From NCBI GenBank assembly GCA_021208605.1, contig JAJOJK010000011.1, forward strand, positions 1-34,879: a stretch of DNA of 34,879 bases. The letters run 5' to 3'. This DNA is from Candidatus Woesebacteria bacterium (GTDB lineage Bacteria; Patescibacteriota; Microgenomatia; UBA1400; UBA1396). The notes below the pieces were generated by a model. It was not told the DNA's origin. It searched no databases and saw only the letters and a list, made by a program, of their open reading frames with translations. Positions within the stretch are counted from its first letter, which is position 1; each line of letters opens with the position of its first letter. Positions 14,951 to 21,768 of this stretch are shown piece after piece. Both the position numbers and the translations under genes were made by a program.

Positions 14951-15898
14951 ATGCGCCGACTCGGTACGATTTTATTAGTTATTTTTGGATTTGGAATACT
15001 CCTGTTTTTAGTTTTTTGGCAATTTAATCGATTTATGCCGGCCAACGAGACGTCACCAGAGCAAATTCCACCGCCAACGTGGTCGCCAACCGAAAACGAA
15101 AACGGCAACTCCAACGGAAGCGCAACTCCCGGGGCCGATGTGAGCAGTCCAACCAGCAGCTGGGAGACCTTTACCGACTCAGTCTATGGATATAGTACGG
15201 AGTATCCTGCAGAGTGGCGTACTCGGGTAACCACCTCATTACAAAGCGAGTCACAAATTACCAGCTACGACACCAACGAGCTCCCAAGTACCGACGGCGT
15301 GCCGCCAGAAGAACTGAAAATAGCAGTGGCGCGTTTTTATCCCAACTCGCAAATTTCGTATGTCCCGCCGACCTCGGAGGATACAGTTAGTCAGGAAAAT
15401 ATCACCGTGGCAGGAGAAAATGCCACCCGCCGACGAGTGCAGAGTGCATTTGGCGAGTCGGTCAGTGTCGAGTTTATGCACGAGGGAAGCACATTTGTGG
15501 TGACCGCTATTCCCGCCGATTCACAGTACATTGGTGTGTTTGATCACGTTCTCGAGACATTGGCTTTTGCGCCGAATGTCGGGATCGAGTCGCCTGATCC
15601 ACAAGAATCTCTTACCAGTCCTGTTCAAGTAACCGGATATGCTCCTGGAACGTGGTTCTTTGAAGGCCAGCTTTCTGTCGAGTTGCAGACAGCGCAAGGG
15701 GAGACCATCGCGCAAGCCAGTTTGGCGGCTGATGGCACTTGGATGACAGAAAATGAAGTTGATTTTTCCGGCGAGCTGACCTTCGATGACGCCGAACGGG
15801 CAGTGGAGAGCTTGAGATTGGTGCTCATGAAAGCCAATCCCTCTGGCTTGCCAGAGAATGCCCAGTCGGTTTCGATTCCGGTGCAAGTGGCGGAATAA
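14951..15898 (+). CDS. Membrane-anchored Gmad2-domain protein
   Basis: One N-terminal membrane anchor (LGTILLVIFGFGILLFLVFW), a Pro/Asn/Ser/Thr linker, and a middle domain (DSVYGYSTEYPAEWRTRV... ENATRRRVQSAFGESVSVEFM... IFDH-like VLETLAFA) of the PsbP-like kind seen in bacterial lipoproteins. The C-terminal Gmad2 Ig-like domain is recognised from SPVQVTGYAPGTWFFEGQLSV and MKANPSGLPENAQSVSIPV. Gmad2 occurs in spore-germination and cell-surface proteins. There is no lipobox Cys, so anchoring is by the helix. GGAAGGAG 5 nt upstream fixes ATG 14951 rather than the in-frame codon at 14852. Extracellular; function unknown. Confidence 0.78.
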   Translation: MRRLGTILLVIFGFGILLFLVFWQFNRFMPANETSPEQIPPPTWSPTENENGNSNGSATPGADVSSPTSSWETFTDSVYGYSTEYPAEWRTRVTTSLQSESQITSYDTNELPSTDGVPPEELKIAVARFYPNSQISYVPPTSEDTVSQENITVAGENATRRRVQSAFGESVSVEFMHEGSTFVVTAIPADSQYIGVFDHVLETLAFAPNVGIESPDPQESLTSPVQVTGYAPGTWFFEGQLSVELQTAQGETIAQASLAADGTWMTENEVDFSGELTFDDAERAVESLRLVLMKANPSGLPENAQSVSIPVQVAE

Positions 15899-15942
15899 TC
15901 AATGTATCGGGAGCCGGGCAGAGCAGGTCAGCGAAAGAGACC

Positions 15943-15957
15943 ATGTCGCACAATATA
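15943..15957 (+). other. 15-base copy of one half of the dif-like site
   Basis: The bases ATGTCGCACAATATA are identical to the complement of 21369-21383, i.e. the right arm plus four central bases of the dif-like site. The following bases do not match the other arm, so this is a half-site, in opposite orientation. It lies in the 135-nt gap between the Gmad2 gene and tgt. Confidence 0.5.
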
Positions 15958-16021
15958 TTAGTCCGCATGATTTTAGCCAGAGCTTACAGTACTTGCTCCG
16001 CCGAGTCTGCCAGGAATACGG

Positions 16022-16027
16022 TACAAT
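16022..16027 (+). promoter_or_regulatory. -10 hexamer TACAAT of tgt
   Basis: TACAAT ends 6 nt before the tgt ATG; no Shine-Dalgarno. Confidence 0.5.
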
Positions 16028-16033
16028 CGCACC

Positions 16034-17227
16034 ATGTCGTCACCATTTTCATTTGAAGTTGTAGGAGAGAAGTCCAACGCACGAGCGGGTGTTATGCACA
16101 CGCCGCACGGCACGGCACTGACGCCGATGTTCATGCCGGTGGGAACACGGGCCACCATTCGCTCCATTGACAGTGAAGACATTTCCGCCATGAACCCGCA
16201 AGTTATTCTGGCAAACACGTATCACCTGTATTTGCGCCCTGGTCATGAACACATTTCTTCGCTCGGCGGCGTCCATGAATTTATGCGCTATCCTGGACCC
16301 ATGTTGACTGATAGCGGTGGTTTTCAAGTATTTAGCTTGGGTGAACAGCTCAAACAAAAAACCGGTAATGAGAACTCGAACCTCGTTCCTTCACAGATCA
16401 GTGAAGAGGGAGTTGACTTTGTTTCCCACTTGGATGGGAGTAAGCATCATCTATCGCCAGAGTTTTCGATTGAGATTCAACAACACTTAGGCGCCGACAT
16501 CATCATGGCGTTTGACGAGTGTCTGCCCGATGACGCCGAAGAAGAGTACATGGCGAACTCCGTGGAACGAACCTTCCGGTGGGCGAAACGCTGTGTTACG
16601 CAGTGGGAAAAAGCGAATCGACTCAGTCAACAAGGCAAATACCAAGCGTTGTTTGGAATTGTTCAAGGCGGACGGTTCCGGCACCTGCGCGAACGCGCTT
16701 TAGAACAGATTGCTTCGTTGCCATTTGACGGGATTGCGCTTGGTGGGGAGACTATTGGTTACAAAATGGAGGCAACGGTAGAAGTGATGGACTGGGTGCG
16801 CGATCAGATTTCGGCTCAGTTGCCACGCTATGCCATGGGCTTAGGCCGTGATCCACAGAATATTATCGATGCCGTCCAGGCAGGTTTTGACATGTTCGAC
16901 TGCGTGGCACCCACACGCTTAGCCCGTAATGGCACACTGTATTTTGGAGGACTCAACACGGACTCGGATGAGTGGTTCTGGGATTCTCCCTATGCGAAAG
17001 GTCGTTTGCAGATTGGCAACGCGCAGTTTCGGTCGGATACAGAAGTTATTCAACCGGGGTGTGATTGTTACACCTGTCAGCACGGATATACGCGGGCGTA
17101 TTTGCATTATCTCTATCGTTCGAAGGAGTTGTCGTACTATCGACTGGCATCACTGCACAACGTGCGAGTGATGGTTCGTTTGACAGAACAGCTCCGCCAG
17201 CGCATTCTAGAAGAGACAGCGTCATAG
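16034..17227 (+). CDS. tgt: tRNA-guanine(34) transglycosylase
   Basis: Exchanges guanine 34 of GUN-anticodon tRNAs for preQ1 (bacterial type). Landmarks are HTPHGTALTPMFMPVGTRATI, NTYHLYLRPG, the substrate-binding LTDSGGFQVFSLG with the proton-acceptor Asp, IVQGG and GGETIG, the nucleophile region YAMGLGRDPQNII and FDMFDCVAPTRLARNGT, and a zinc site CDCYTCQHGYTRAYLHYLYRS (C-x-C-x2-C then His). At 397 aa it is about 20 longer than E. coli Tgt. TACAAT 6 nt before the ATG sets the start. With queA it gives the last tRNA-level steps toward queuosine; preQ1 synthesis genes are not in this window, so preQ1 may be salvaged. Confidence 0.97.
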   Translation: MSSPFSFEVVGEKSNARAGVMHTPHGTALTPMFMPVGTRATIRSIDSEDISAMNPQVILANTYHLYLRPGHEHISSLGGVHEFMRYPGPMLTDSGGFQVFSLGEQLKQKTGNENSNLVPSQISEEGVDFVSHLDGSKHHLSPEFSIEIQQHLGADIIMAFDECLPDDAEEEYMANSVERTFRWAKRCVTQWEKANRLSQQGKYQALFGIVQGGRFRHLRERALEQIASLPFDGIALGGETIGYKMEATVEVMDWVRDQISAQLPRYAMGLGRDPQNIIDAVQAGFDMFDCVAPTRLARNGTLYFGGLNTDSDEWFWDSPYAKGRLQIGNAQFRSDTEVIQPGCDCYTCQHGYTRAYLHYLYRSKELSYYRLASLHNVRVMVRLTEQLRQRILEETAS

Positions 17228-17260
17228 ACGTATGATGGTTGTCATCACCTGCTGCCCACT

Positions 17261-18259
17261 ATGACTCGATCCCGCCAGACCTCACCACGGACCCGTTCGC
17301 GAACGAAAAAGCGTCGCTCAACCGATGATGCCGAATTATCACCACAACGCATTGGTGGCGTTTTTCTTCTGGTGACAGCAATATCGTTGCTGCTCACGGT
17401 GTTTGTGTTGTTTATGCAGCGGCAGTGGAAATTACCCGGACAAAGAGCGCTATTAGTGGTGCACAATGGCGTCGATGAAGTGCGGAAACCGCTGAGTATT
17501 GTGGTCATGCGTTTTTCCGAGCAAGAGCTTTTTTTCTTACCGATTCCAGAAGAGCAATCCGTAAATGTACTCTCCAACGATATTTCGTATTCCAGTGATG
17601 CCTTGGTGGGTTATACGCAACTGGAAGAGTATCGCTGGGAATATCTTGAGTACCTGGTGAGTCTAGAGTACGGAGTGGTATTGGATGGCATTGTGTGGAC
17701 TGATTTAAGCCCAGAGGAGCTTCAGGCAAATACTTGGCATAGCGTAGCTGGACAAAGCCTGTGGCGTCGTGCTCCGACGACGTTAGCGTATTGGGATCGG
17801 GTTCGTTGGTGGCGTGGAATGTTTGGAATCCCGAGTTACCAAGTCGATCAGCTGACAGTGGGTGAGTTTTTGAGTGAAAATCGAGCCTTGGACACGACTC
17901 GCTATCAACGGCAATATTTTTCCTTACTGCAGGATCCGGCGGTGCGAAATAGTGGCTGGAGTGTGTCAATCTTGAACGGCTCAGGCATCCAGGGGTACGC
18001 GTCGCGAGTGGCTTCGGCGTTAGAGATGATGGGGTATGAGGTGCGTAGTGTAGATACAATTGAGCCAGTGGAAGAATCGGCTGTCGTGTTTGCGCCGCAG
18101 CGAAACGAGGTATTTACCGAAGAGCGGTGGGCCAAGAAACGGTTAGAAACGGTTTTTTCTGCTTTTTCCACGCGAGAAGATGAAGAAACTACTCGTCGAC
18201 GGCGGAGTTCAGCCGTTATTATTTTGGGGACAGATCAAACCAGTATTTGGCAGAAGTAA
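17261..18259 (+). CDS. Membrane protein with C-terminal LytR_C domain
   Basis: Basic cytoplasmic start (TRSRQTSPRTRSRTKKRR), one membrane helix (GGVFLLVTAISLLLTVFVLFM), an extracellular part of about 180 residues resembling a degenerate LytR-CpsA-Psr region, and a C-terminal LytR_C domain recognised from WSVSILNGSGIQGYASRVASALEMMGYEVRSVD. The catalytic Arg/Asp pattern of full LCP ligases is not visible, so ligase activity is doubtful; a cell-envelope role is likely. A TATGAT hexamer at 17231-17236 would give a leader of about 18 nt. Its stop directly abuts the stop of the convergent TPR gene. Confidence 0.72.
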   Translation: MTRSRQTSPRTRSRTKKRRSTDDAELSPQRIGGVFLLVTAISLLLTVFVLFMQRQWKLPGQRALLVVHNGVDEVRKPLSIVVMRFSEQELFFLPIPEEQSVNVLSNDISYSSDALVGYTQLEEYRWEYLEYLVSLEYGVVLDGIVWTDLSPEELQANTWHSVAGQSLWRRAPTTLAYWDRVRWWRGMFGIPSYQVDQLTVGEFLSENRALDTTRYQRQYFSLLQDPAVRNSGWSVSILNGSGIQGYASRVASALEMMGYEVRSVDTIEPVEESAVVFAPQRNEVFTEERWAKKRLETVFSAFSTREDEETTRRRRSSAVIILGTDQTSIWQK

Positions 18260-19072
18260 TTAGTCGAGTTCTTCGTCATCGTCGACTTCGATATCTTCTT
18301 CCTCGTAATCGTCCTTTTGGTTGCCCTCGAGGACTTCATCGATATCACGATTTTCGAGAGCAGTGTCGTCGTCGCCTTCACCGGTTTCAGAAACTATGAC
18401 TGGCTCTTCATCTTCGCGTGCGACTTCAGCATTATCGAGAGAGAGCGCGGCCATAGTGGATTCACTGGGGAAAGAAGCCAAGTGTTCGACGCCTTCGGCC
18501 CGAGTGAGTTCGCGAATGAATACGCGCACAGTACTGCCTTTGAGTGACTGGACCTTAACAGAGTACGTATTCCCAGCCGCGATGAGAGGCTCCAAACGGG
18601 AGTGAATATCATCTGGAAGTGTCCCAATATATATGCCATCGCATTTCACGCTAATGCGCGTCTTAGTGGCGTGTAGCGTACAATCAGCGCCCACACTGAG
18701 GTCTTCTAGGATTTCGGCATCGGCGAGTCTTACCAGAGTGACTGAGCGAGTTTTTCCTGGTTCATCAATGAAATCTGAGTGTTTTAGCGCCTTGGGCAAC
18801 TTAACAGGCTGCTTTTGTTTGGCTTTTTCAACCAGGAGAAGGTATTTTTTGGCTACAGAATTCGTGCGATCGATCTTGAGTACTTTTTCGTAGGTTTTTT
18901 TGGCGGCATCATGTTCGCCAGCCTGCATGTAGGCAAATCCCAAACGATTGAGAGCGCTGGTATTGCTGGGTTCTTGTTTAATGATTTGTTTGTTGAGTGA
19001 CTGAGCGTCGTCCCAACGTTCTTCTTGGGCGGCTTTGATGGCCCGGTTTTGGAGAATGAGCAAGCTATTCAT
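18260..19072 (-). CDS. TPR-repeat protein with very acidic C-terminus
   Basis: From ATG 19072 the product is about 270 aa. The N-terminal half has two or three tetratricopeptide repeats (LQNRAIKAAQEERWDDAQSL, SALNRLGFAYMQAGEHDAAK). A beta-rich middle follows (LVRLADAEILEDLSVGADCT... IYIGTLPDDIHSRLEPLI), and the last 60 residues are almost all Glu/Asp. TPRs bind proteins; the partner is unknown. The in-frame Met at 19237 is rejected because TACACT lies 7 nt before 19072 and the extra stretch overlaps the divergent yebC. Confidence 0.75.
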   Translation of the reverse strand: MNSLLILQNRAIKAAQEERWDDAQSLNKQIIKQEPSNTSALNRLGFAYMQAGEHDAAKKTYEKVLKIDRTNSVAKKYLLLVEKAKQKQPVKLPKALKHSDFIDEPGKTRSVTLVRLADAEILEDLSVGADCTLHATKTRISVKCDGIYIGTLPDDIHSRLEPLIAAGNTYSVKVQSLKGSTVRVFIRELTRAEGVEHLASFPSESTMAALSLDNAEVAREDEEPVIVSETGEGDDDTALENRDIDEVLEGNQKDDYEEEDIEVDDDEELD

Positions 19073-19079
19073 AGATGGT

Positions 19080-19085
19080 AGTGTA
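19080..19085 (-). promoter_or_regulatory. -10 hexamer TACACT of the TPR gene
   Basis: TACACT on the - strand, 7 nt before the ATG at 19072, with no Shine-Dalgarno. Confidence 0.45.
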
Positions 19086-19186
19086 CCCTTTATGTTTCTT
19101 CTATCGCGCAGAGAATGTACACATTCATGCGTTTGGTCACCGAATGATATCATACTCTTGGAAAGAAATGCAGGAGAGTACAACTC

Positions 19187-19747
19187 ATGGCTGGACACAA
19201 TAAATGGAGCAATATTAAAAATCGCAAAGGCGCTCAAGATAAACGCCGTTCTAAGGCCTTTTTTGAAGTCGGTAAAATGATTCGCAGTGCAGTGAAAGAC
19301 TCACAAAACGGTGATCCCGACACCAATCCAGCTTTGCGTTTGGCTGTAGATAAAGCGCGCAGCGTGAATATGCCAAAGGAAACCGTTCAGCGGGCTATCG
19401 ATCGTGCGCTTGGGAAAAGTGAAACTGGGGAATCGATTCAAGAAGTTACTTACGAAGGTTACGGCCCGCATGGTGTTGGTTTCTTGGTAATTACGGCTAC
19501 CGATAACGTGCAACGTACGGCCGGAAATATTCGTTTTGCGTTTTCTCGCAATGGTGGATCACTCGGCGGCCCGGGTTCAGTCATGTATCTTTTCAAACGA
19601 GAGGGAGCAGATTTTGTCTCCAATATGATGTTGGATCTTTCACCTGAACAAGGCAAAGAAGTTCAGGCCCTGTATGATGCCTTAGTAGAGGATGAAGATG
19701 TGGAAGAAGTCTATATGAATGCTCGTTGGGAGGGAATGGAGTCGTGA
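19187..19747 (+). CDS. yebC: YebC/PmpR family protein, compact form
   Basis: The N-terminal domain is canonical: MAGHNKWSNIKNRKGAQDKRRSKAFF, then the middle YEGYGPHGVGFLVITATDNVQRT and NGGSLGGPGSVMYLF. YebC proteins were first described as DNA-binding regulators and more recently linked to translation through ribosome stalls. The usual length is about 240-250 aa; here it is 186. By comparison with the E. coli sequence about 58 residues of domain III are absent between YLFKREG and the closing LYDALVEDEDVEEVYMN, in frame. AGGAGAG 6 nt upstream supports the ATG. The TGA stop overlaps the GTG of the membrane-protein gene (GTGA), so translation is coupled. Confidence 0.92.
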   Translation: MAGHNKWSNIKNRKGAQDKRRSKAFFEVGKMIRSAVKDSQNGDPDTNPALRLAVDKARSVNMPKETVQRAIDRALGKSETGESIQEVTYEGYGPHGVGFLVITATDNVQRTAGNIRFAFSRNGGSLGGPGSVMYLFKREGADFVSNMMLDLSPEQGKEVQALYDALVEDEDVEEVYMNARWEGMES

Positions 19748-20511
19748 AGCGACGCGAGAAGTCATTTTTAGGGGCTTTTATTCTGTCGTTGGGCTTGATG
19801 CTCATGCAGTATATTCCTCTCGAGTGGCGTCCGCTCGGTATGGTCATTTTCACGGTGGTGACGTATTTGGTAACTGCCTGGGTGCTGTTTGACAATCTAG
19901 ATGGTGTTGAGTGGATGACTATCGTGCCGATGCCGGCGTTGTACACGGCATCGATCTCATCTTTTTATTTTTTGTTGCCAGAGAGTGTCATTGCCCAAGC
20001 GATTATTGTTTCGATCTTCGGTCTGGGGATGTATGCCTTACTTTTGGCGGGAAATATTTTGACGATCGCCAAGACCCGGACAATACAACTTCTGCGGGCC
20101 GCTCAGGCAGTAATTTTCTTTTTTAGTTTGATTGCGGCTCTGTTAGCCTTTAATACGCTGTTTTCCTTAGGATGGCTGTTTATCTGGAATGCATTGATTG
20201 CCTGGGGAATTGGCATTCTTTTAAGCTTTTGTTTTTACTGGTCCATTCGACTGGGAAAGAATATTAGTCGAGAAGTGTTCGGATTAACTCTGCGCACAGG
20301 TACTTTGCTCGGTTTTCTAGCTGGGATTGTTTCGTTTTTCCCTGGTAATTTATGGCCAACCTCATTGCTTCTCATGGGCGCGATGTACACGATGCTGGGC
20401 GTCGGGCAGTCGGCGCTGGAGGAAAAACTGTTTACGAATACGGTTCGTGAGTATTTGGGCGTGTTTGTGGGTGTGGTGATTATGTTTTTTGTTTTGCTGC
20501 CTTGGAAATAG
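19744..20511 (+). CDS. Polytopic membrane protein, about 255 aa
   Basis: Seven or so hydrophobic helices cover nearly the whole length (for example FLGAFILSLGLMLMQYIPL, MVIFTVVTYLVTAWVLF, IIVSIFGLGMYALLLAG, VIFFFSLIAALLAF, YLGVFVGVVIMFFVLL). It has a basic N-terminus and no catalytic motif I recognise. It looks like the unassigned multi-pass proteins often placed after yebC in CPR genomes. GTG 19744 is chosen because it overlaps the yebC stop as GTGA and has GGAGGG upstream; TTG 19726 is the other option. The stop is followed after 2 nt by the 104-bp inverted-repeat element. Confidence 0.7.
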   Translation: MKRREKSFLGAFILSLGLMLMQYIPLEWRPLGMVIFTVVTYLVTAWVLFDNLDGVEWMTIVPMPALYTASISSFYFLLPESVIAQAIIVSIFGLGMYALLLAGNILTIAKTRTIQLLRAAQAVIFFFSLIAALLAFNTLFSLGWLFIWNALIAWGIGILLSFCFYWSIRLGKNISREVFGLTLRTGTLLGFLAGIVSFFPGNLWPTSLLLMGAMYTMLGVGQSALEEKLFTNTVREYLGVFVGVVIMFFVLLPWK

Positions 20512-20513
20512 GG

Positions 20514-20617
20514 CTCAGAAATATGTTTTCTCTGACGGTACGGCGCGGAATGCGCCTCGATGTGCGCGCGTTCGCGTAAGGAAGCACATGGCCCGCCAGA
20601 GAAAACATATTTCTGAG
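20514..20617. repeat. 104-bp element with perfect 21-bp inverted arms and two inner hairpins
   Basis: Bases 20514-20534 and 20597-20617 are perfect inverted copies of 21 bp; after one mismatch three more pairs follow (20536-20538 with 20593-20595). Inside are a GGCGC / GCGCC hairpin (20542-20556) and an ATGTGC / GCACAT hairpin (20560-20589), which holds CGCG-TT-CGCG. The interior is GC-rich and the arms AT-rich. It directly follows the stop at 20511. It could be a strong 3'-end structure, a MITE-like remnant (no target duplication seen) or a cruciform site. Confidence 0.8.
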
Positions 20618-20644
20618 TCTGAAGAGGGGGCTTTTTTATCTTTT

Positions 20645-20818
20645 AGGCGGCGTTAGGTGTACGCCTTTCTTCTTTTTATCTTTAGGCGGCGTTTGGTGAA
20701 CGCCTTTTCTTTTTTTATCTTAGGCGGCGTTTGGAGTACGCCTTTTCTTTTTTTATCTAGGCGGCGTTTGGTGTGCGCCTTTCTTTTTTTATCTGGAGGC
20801 GGTGTTTTGTGAATGCCT
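20645..20818 (+). repeat. Five tandem hairpin/T-run units, period 37-39 bp
   Basis: Copies of a 22-nt block beginning AGGCGGCG and ending CGCCT lie at 20645, 20684, 20722, 20759 and 20797. The blocks can fold as GGCGT / ACGCC-type hairpins, and each is followed by a C/T-rich run ending in TTTTTATC or similar. Each unit therefore looks like a Rho-independent terminator on the + strand. Between ATC and AGG the number of T falls stepwise: 4, 3, 2, 1, then a changed spacer. Copy 5 is the most diverged. Confidence 0.85.
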
Positions 20819-20911
20819 TTATTTTTGGTTTTTAGCCTGGTGTGGTGATGATTTTTTTTTGGTGGGTGTGAGGAGAGAAGAGGGGAAGTGCGGGGGAAGA
20901 GAGAGGAGAGA

Positions 20912-20956
20912 CCTATAATATTTTGTTAATATCCTATAATATGCGTCCTATATAAT
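20912..20956 (+). other. AT-rich segment with three CCTATA(T)AAT boxes
   Basis: CCTATAATAT at 20912-20921 and 20933-20942 (21 bp apart) and CCTATATAAT at 20947-20956. Each contains TATAAT, so these could be tandem -10 elements for a rightward non-coding transcript, or part of an AT-rich unwinding segment. A purine-rich G tract (20861-20910) lies immediately to the left. No gene follows at close range. Confidence 0.4.
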
Positions 20957-21112
20957 TTATTTTCACGTTTTGTTTTCACAAAAGCGAATGAAACATGGCG
21001 ATGCATGCATGAATGTTTGAGTTTGGCGTTTTAGCCTGGTGATGATGTTTTTGATATAGTTAGATGCGGTTTGAATAGAGTAAGCTGCTTGAATTTGCAA
21101 GAATAGAGAGAC

Positions 21113-21121
21113 TGTGGATAA
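21113..21121 (-). other. Perfect match to the DnaA-box consensus
   Basis: The - strand reads TTATCCACA, the E. coli DnaA-box consensus. A weaker relative (CCATCCACA) is at 21492-21500 on the same strand. One 9-mer in 1.2 kb can be chance. Around it, 21130-21240 can form short hairpins (ACCC-GAAAA-AGGGT and CCTCT-TGGCTG-AGAGG) without a recognised RNA family. Confidence 0.25.
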
Positions 21122-21355
21122 CTTCAAAGAGAGTCGTGGCAGAAAAAACCCGAAAAAGGGTCTGTGACCTCGAGAGACCTCTTGGCTGAGAGGGGTTTGG
21201 CAGTGGTGAGCTGAAAGCGTTATGAAAGCGATGGGAATGGTGATAAGAGAGGATATAGTGGTCATTGTGTGTAAAAATAAGCCGGTTCCACTGCTCTGAG
21301 CGGGTCGGTATTCTTTTTGTGGACTTTTGGGTGTTCGCCGAGAGATCTTGATCTA

Positions 21356-21383
21356 GAGTCGCAAAATGTATATTGTGCGACAT
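21356..21383. other. dif: dif-like Xer recombination site
   Basis: 28 bp: left arm GAGTCGCAAAA, centre TGTATA, right arm TTGTGCGACAT. The arms are imperfect inverted copies (8 of 11 matching); the inner palindrome GTCGCA...TGCGAC is exact. By direct comparison 19 of 28 positions equal E. coli dif, including the whole run AATGTATATT across the centre. The site is about 390 bp upstream of the Xer gene and inside a gene-free region. Xer recombinases bind the two 11-bp arms and cut at the edges of the 6-bp centre, so the layout fits a chromosome-dimer-resolution site. Inferred, not shown. Confidence 0.6.
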
Positions 21384-21715
21384 GGCGTGGACGCGGAGTG
21401 GGACCTGCTCTGTCGTTGCTTTGTGGCACAAATGGGCATGAAATGTTTTTCTGTTCTATTCCTCGAATAAATAAGCGCGTCCTTCTCTCTCTGTGGATGG
21501 CCGATTCTATTTTTGGAAAATTGTATAAAAACCCGAACGATTTTGGATGTTTTGTCCGTTTTGGCGTATTTGCCTGTTTTTGACCTATTTGTCCTATGAT
21601 GGATTGTCCGTCTTTTCTAAAAAAAGCCTAAAATGGGCCTCTCAGCGCGTCTTAGCCTGGTGGTGTGATATGTTTTAGCATGGAAAGATGTTTTTTGATC
21701 TATTTGACGTGTGCG

Positions 21716-21727
21716 ATGTCGCAGAAT
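21716..21727 (+). promoter_or_regulatory. Xer half-site copy upstream of the xer promoter
   Basis: ATGTCGCAGAAT matches the complement of the dif-like right arm (21372-21383) at 11 of 12 bases. It ends 25 nt before the presumed -10 (21752), so it lies next to the -35 position. It may let the recombinase regulate its own gene. Confidence 0.4.
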
Positions 21728-21751
21728 CTTTTGTTTCGTGGTGACAGATGC

Positions 21752-21757
21752 TACAGT
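21752..21757 (+). promoter_or_regulatory. -10 hexamer TACAGT of the xer gene
   Basis: TACAGT ends 11 nt before ATG 21769, giving a leader of only about 4-5 nt. No Shine-Dalgarno is present. Confidence 0.4.
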
Positions 21758-21768
21758 GAGTGCAGTCT

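Larger units (their letters stand above)
20831..21670 (+). repeat. Three dispersed copies of an AGCCTGGTG repeat in the non-coding region
   Basis: TTAGCCTGGTG occurs at 20832-20842, 21031-21041 and 21652-21662, each time followed by a G/T-rich stretch with TGATG or TGTGATA and then several T. A fourth AGCCTGGTG is at 1331-1339, also intergenic. All four are in the same orientation. The meaning is unknown. Confidence 0.6.

Noticed and set aside
20514-20617. Insertion sequence
   Set aside because: The inverted arms enclose only 62 bp with no transposase, and the flanks show no target duplication.
20645-20818. CRISPR array
   Set aside because: The repeats are only about 22 nt and the spacers are near-identical T-rich runs of 15-17 nt rather than unique sequences; no cas genes are present.
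21317-21583. Small protein gene of 88 codons in the region before xer
   Set aside because: No ribosome-binding site, unlikely composition (Cys/Trp/Phe-rich), and it covers the dif-like palindrome.
20514-21768. Integron (attC-like repeats next to a tyrosine recombinase)
   Set aside because: The recombinase lacks an integron-integrase extra domain, no cassettes lie between the repeats, and the hairpins do not show attC core sites.
20820-21768. Replication origin
   Set aside because: A DnaA-box match and an AT-rich stretch exist, but there is no box cluster and no dnaA, and gene orientation converges rather than diverges. Kept only as the alternative to a terminus.
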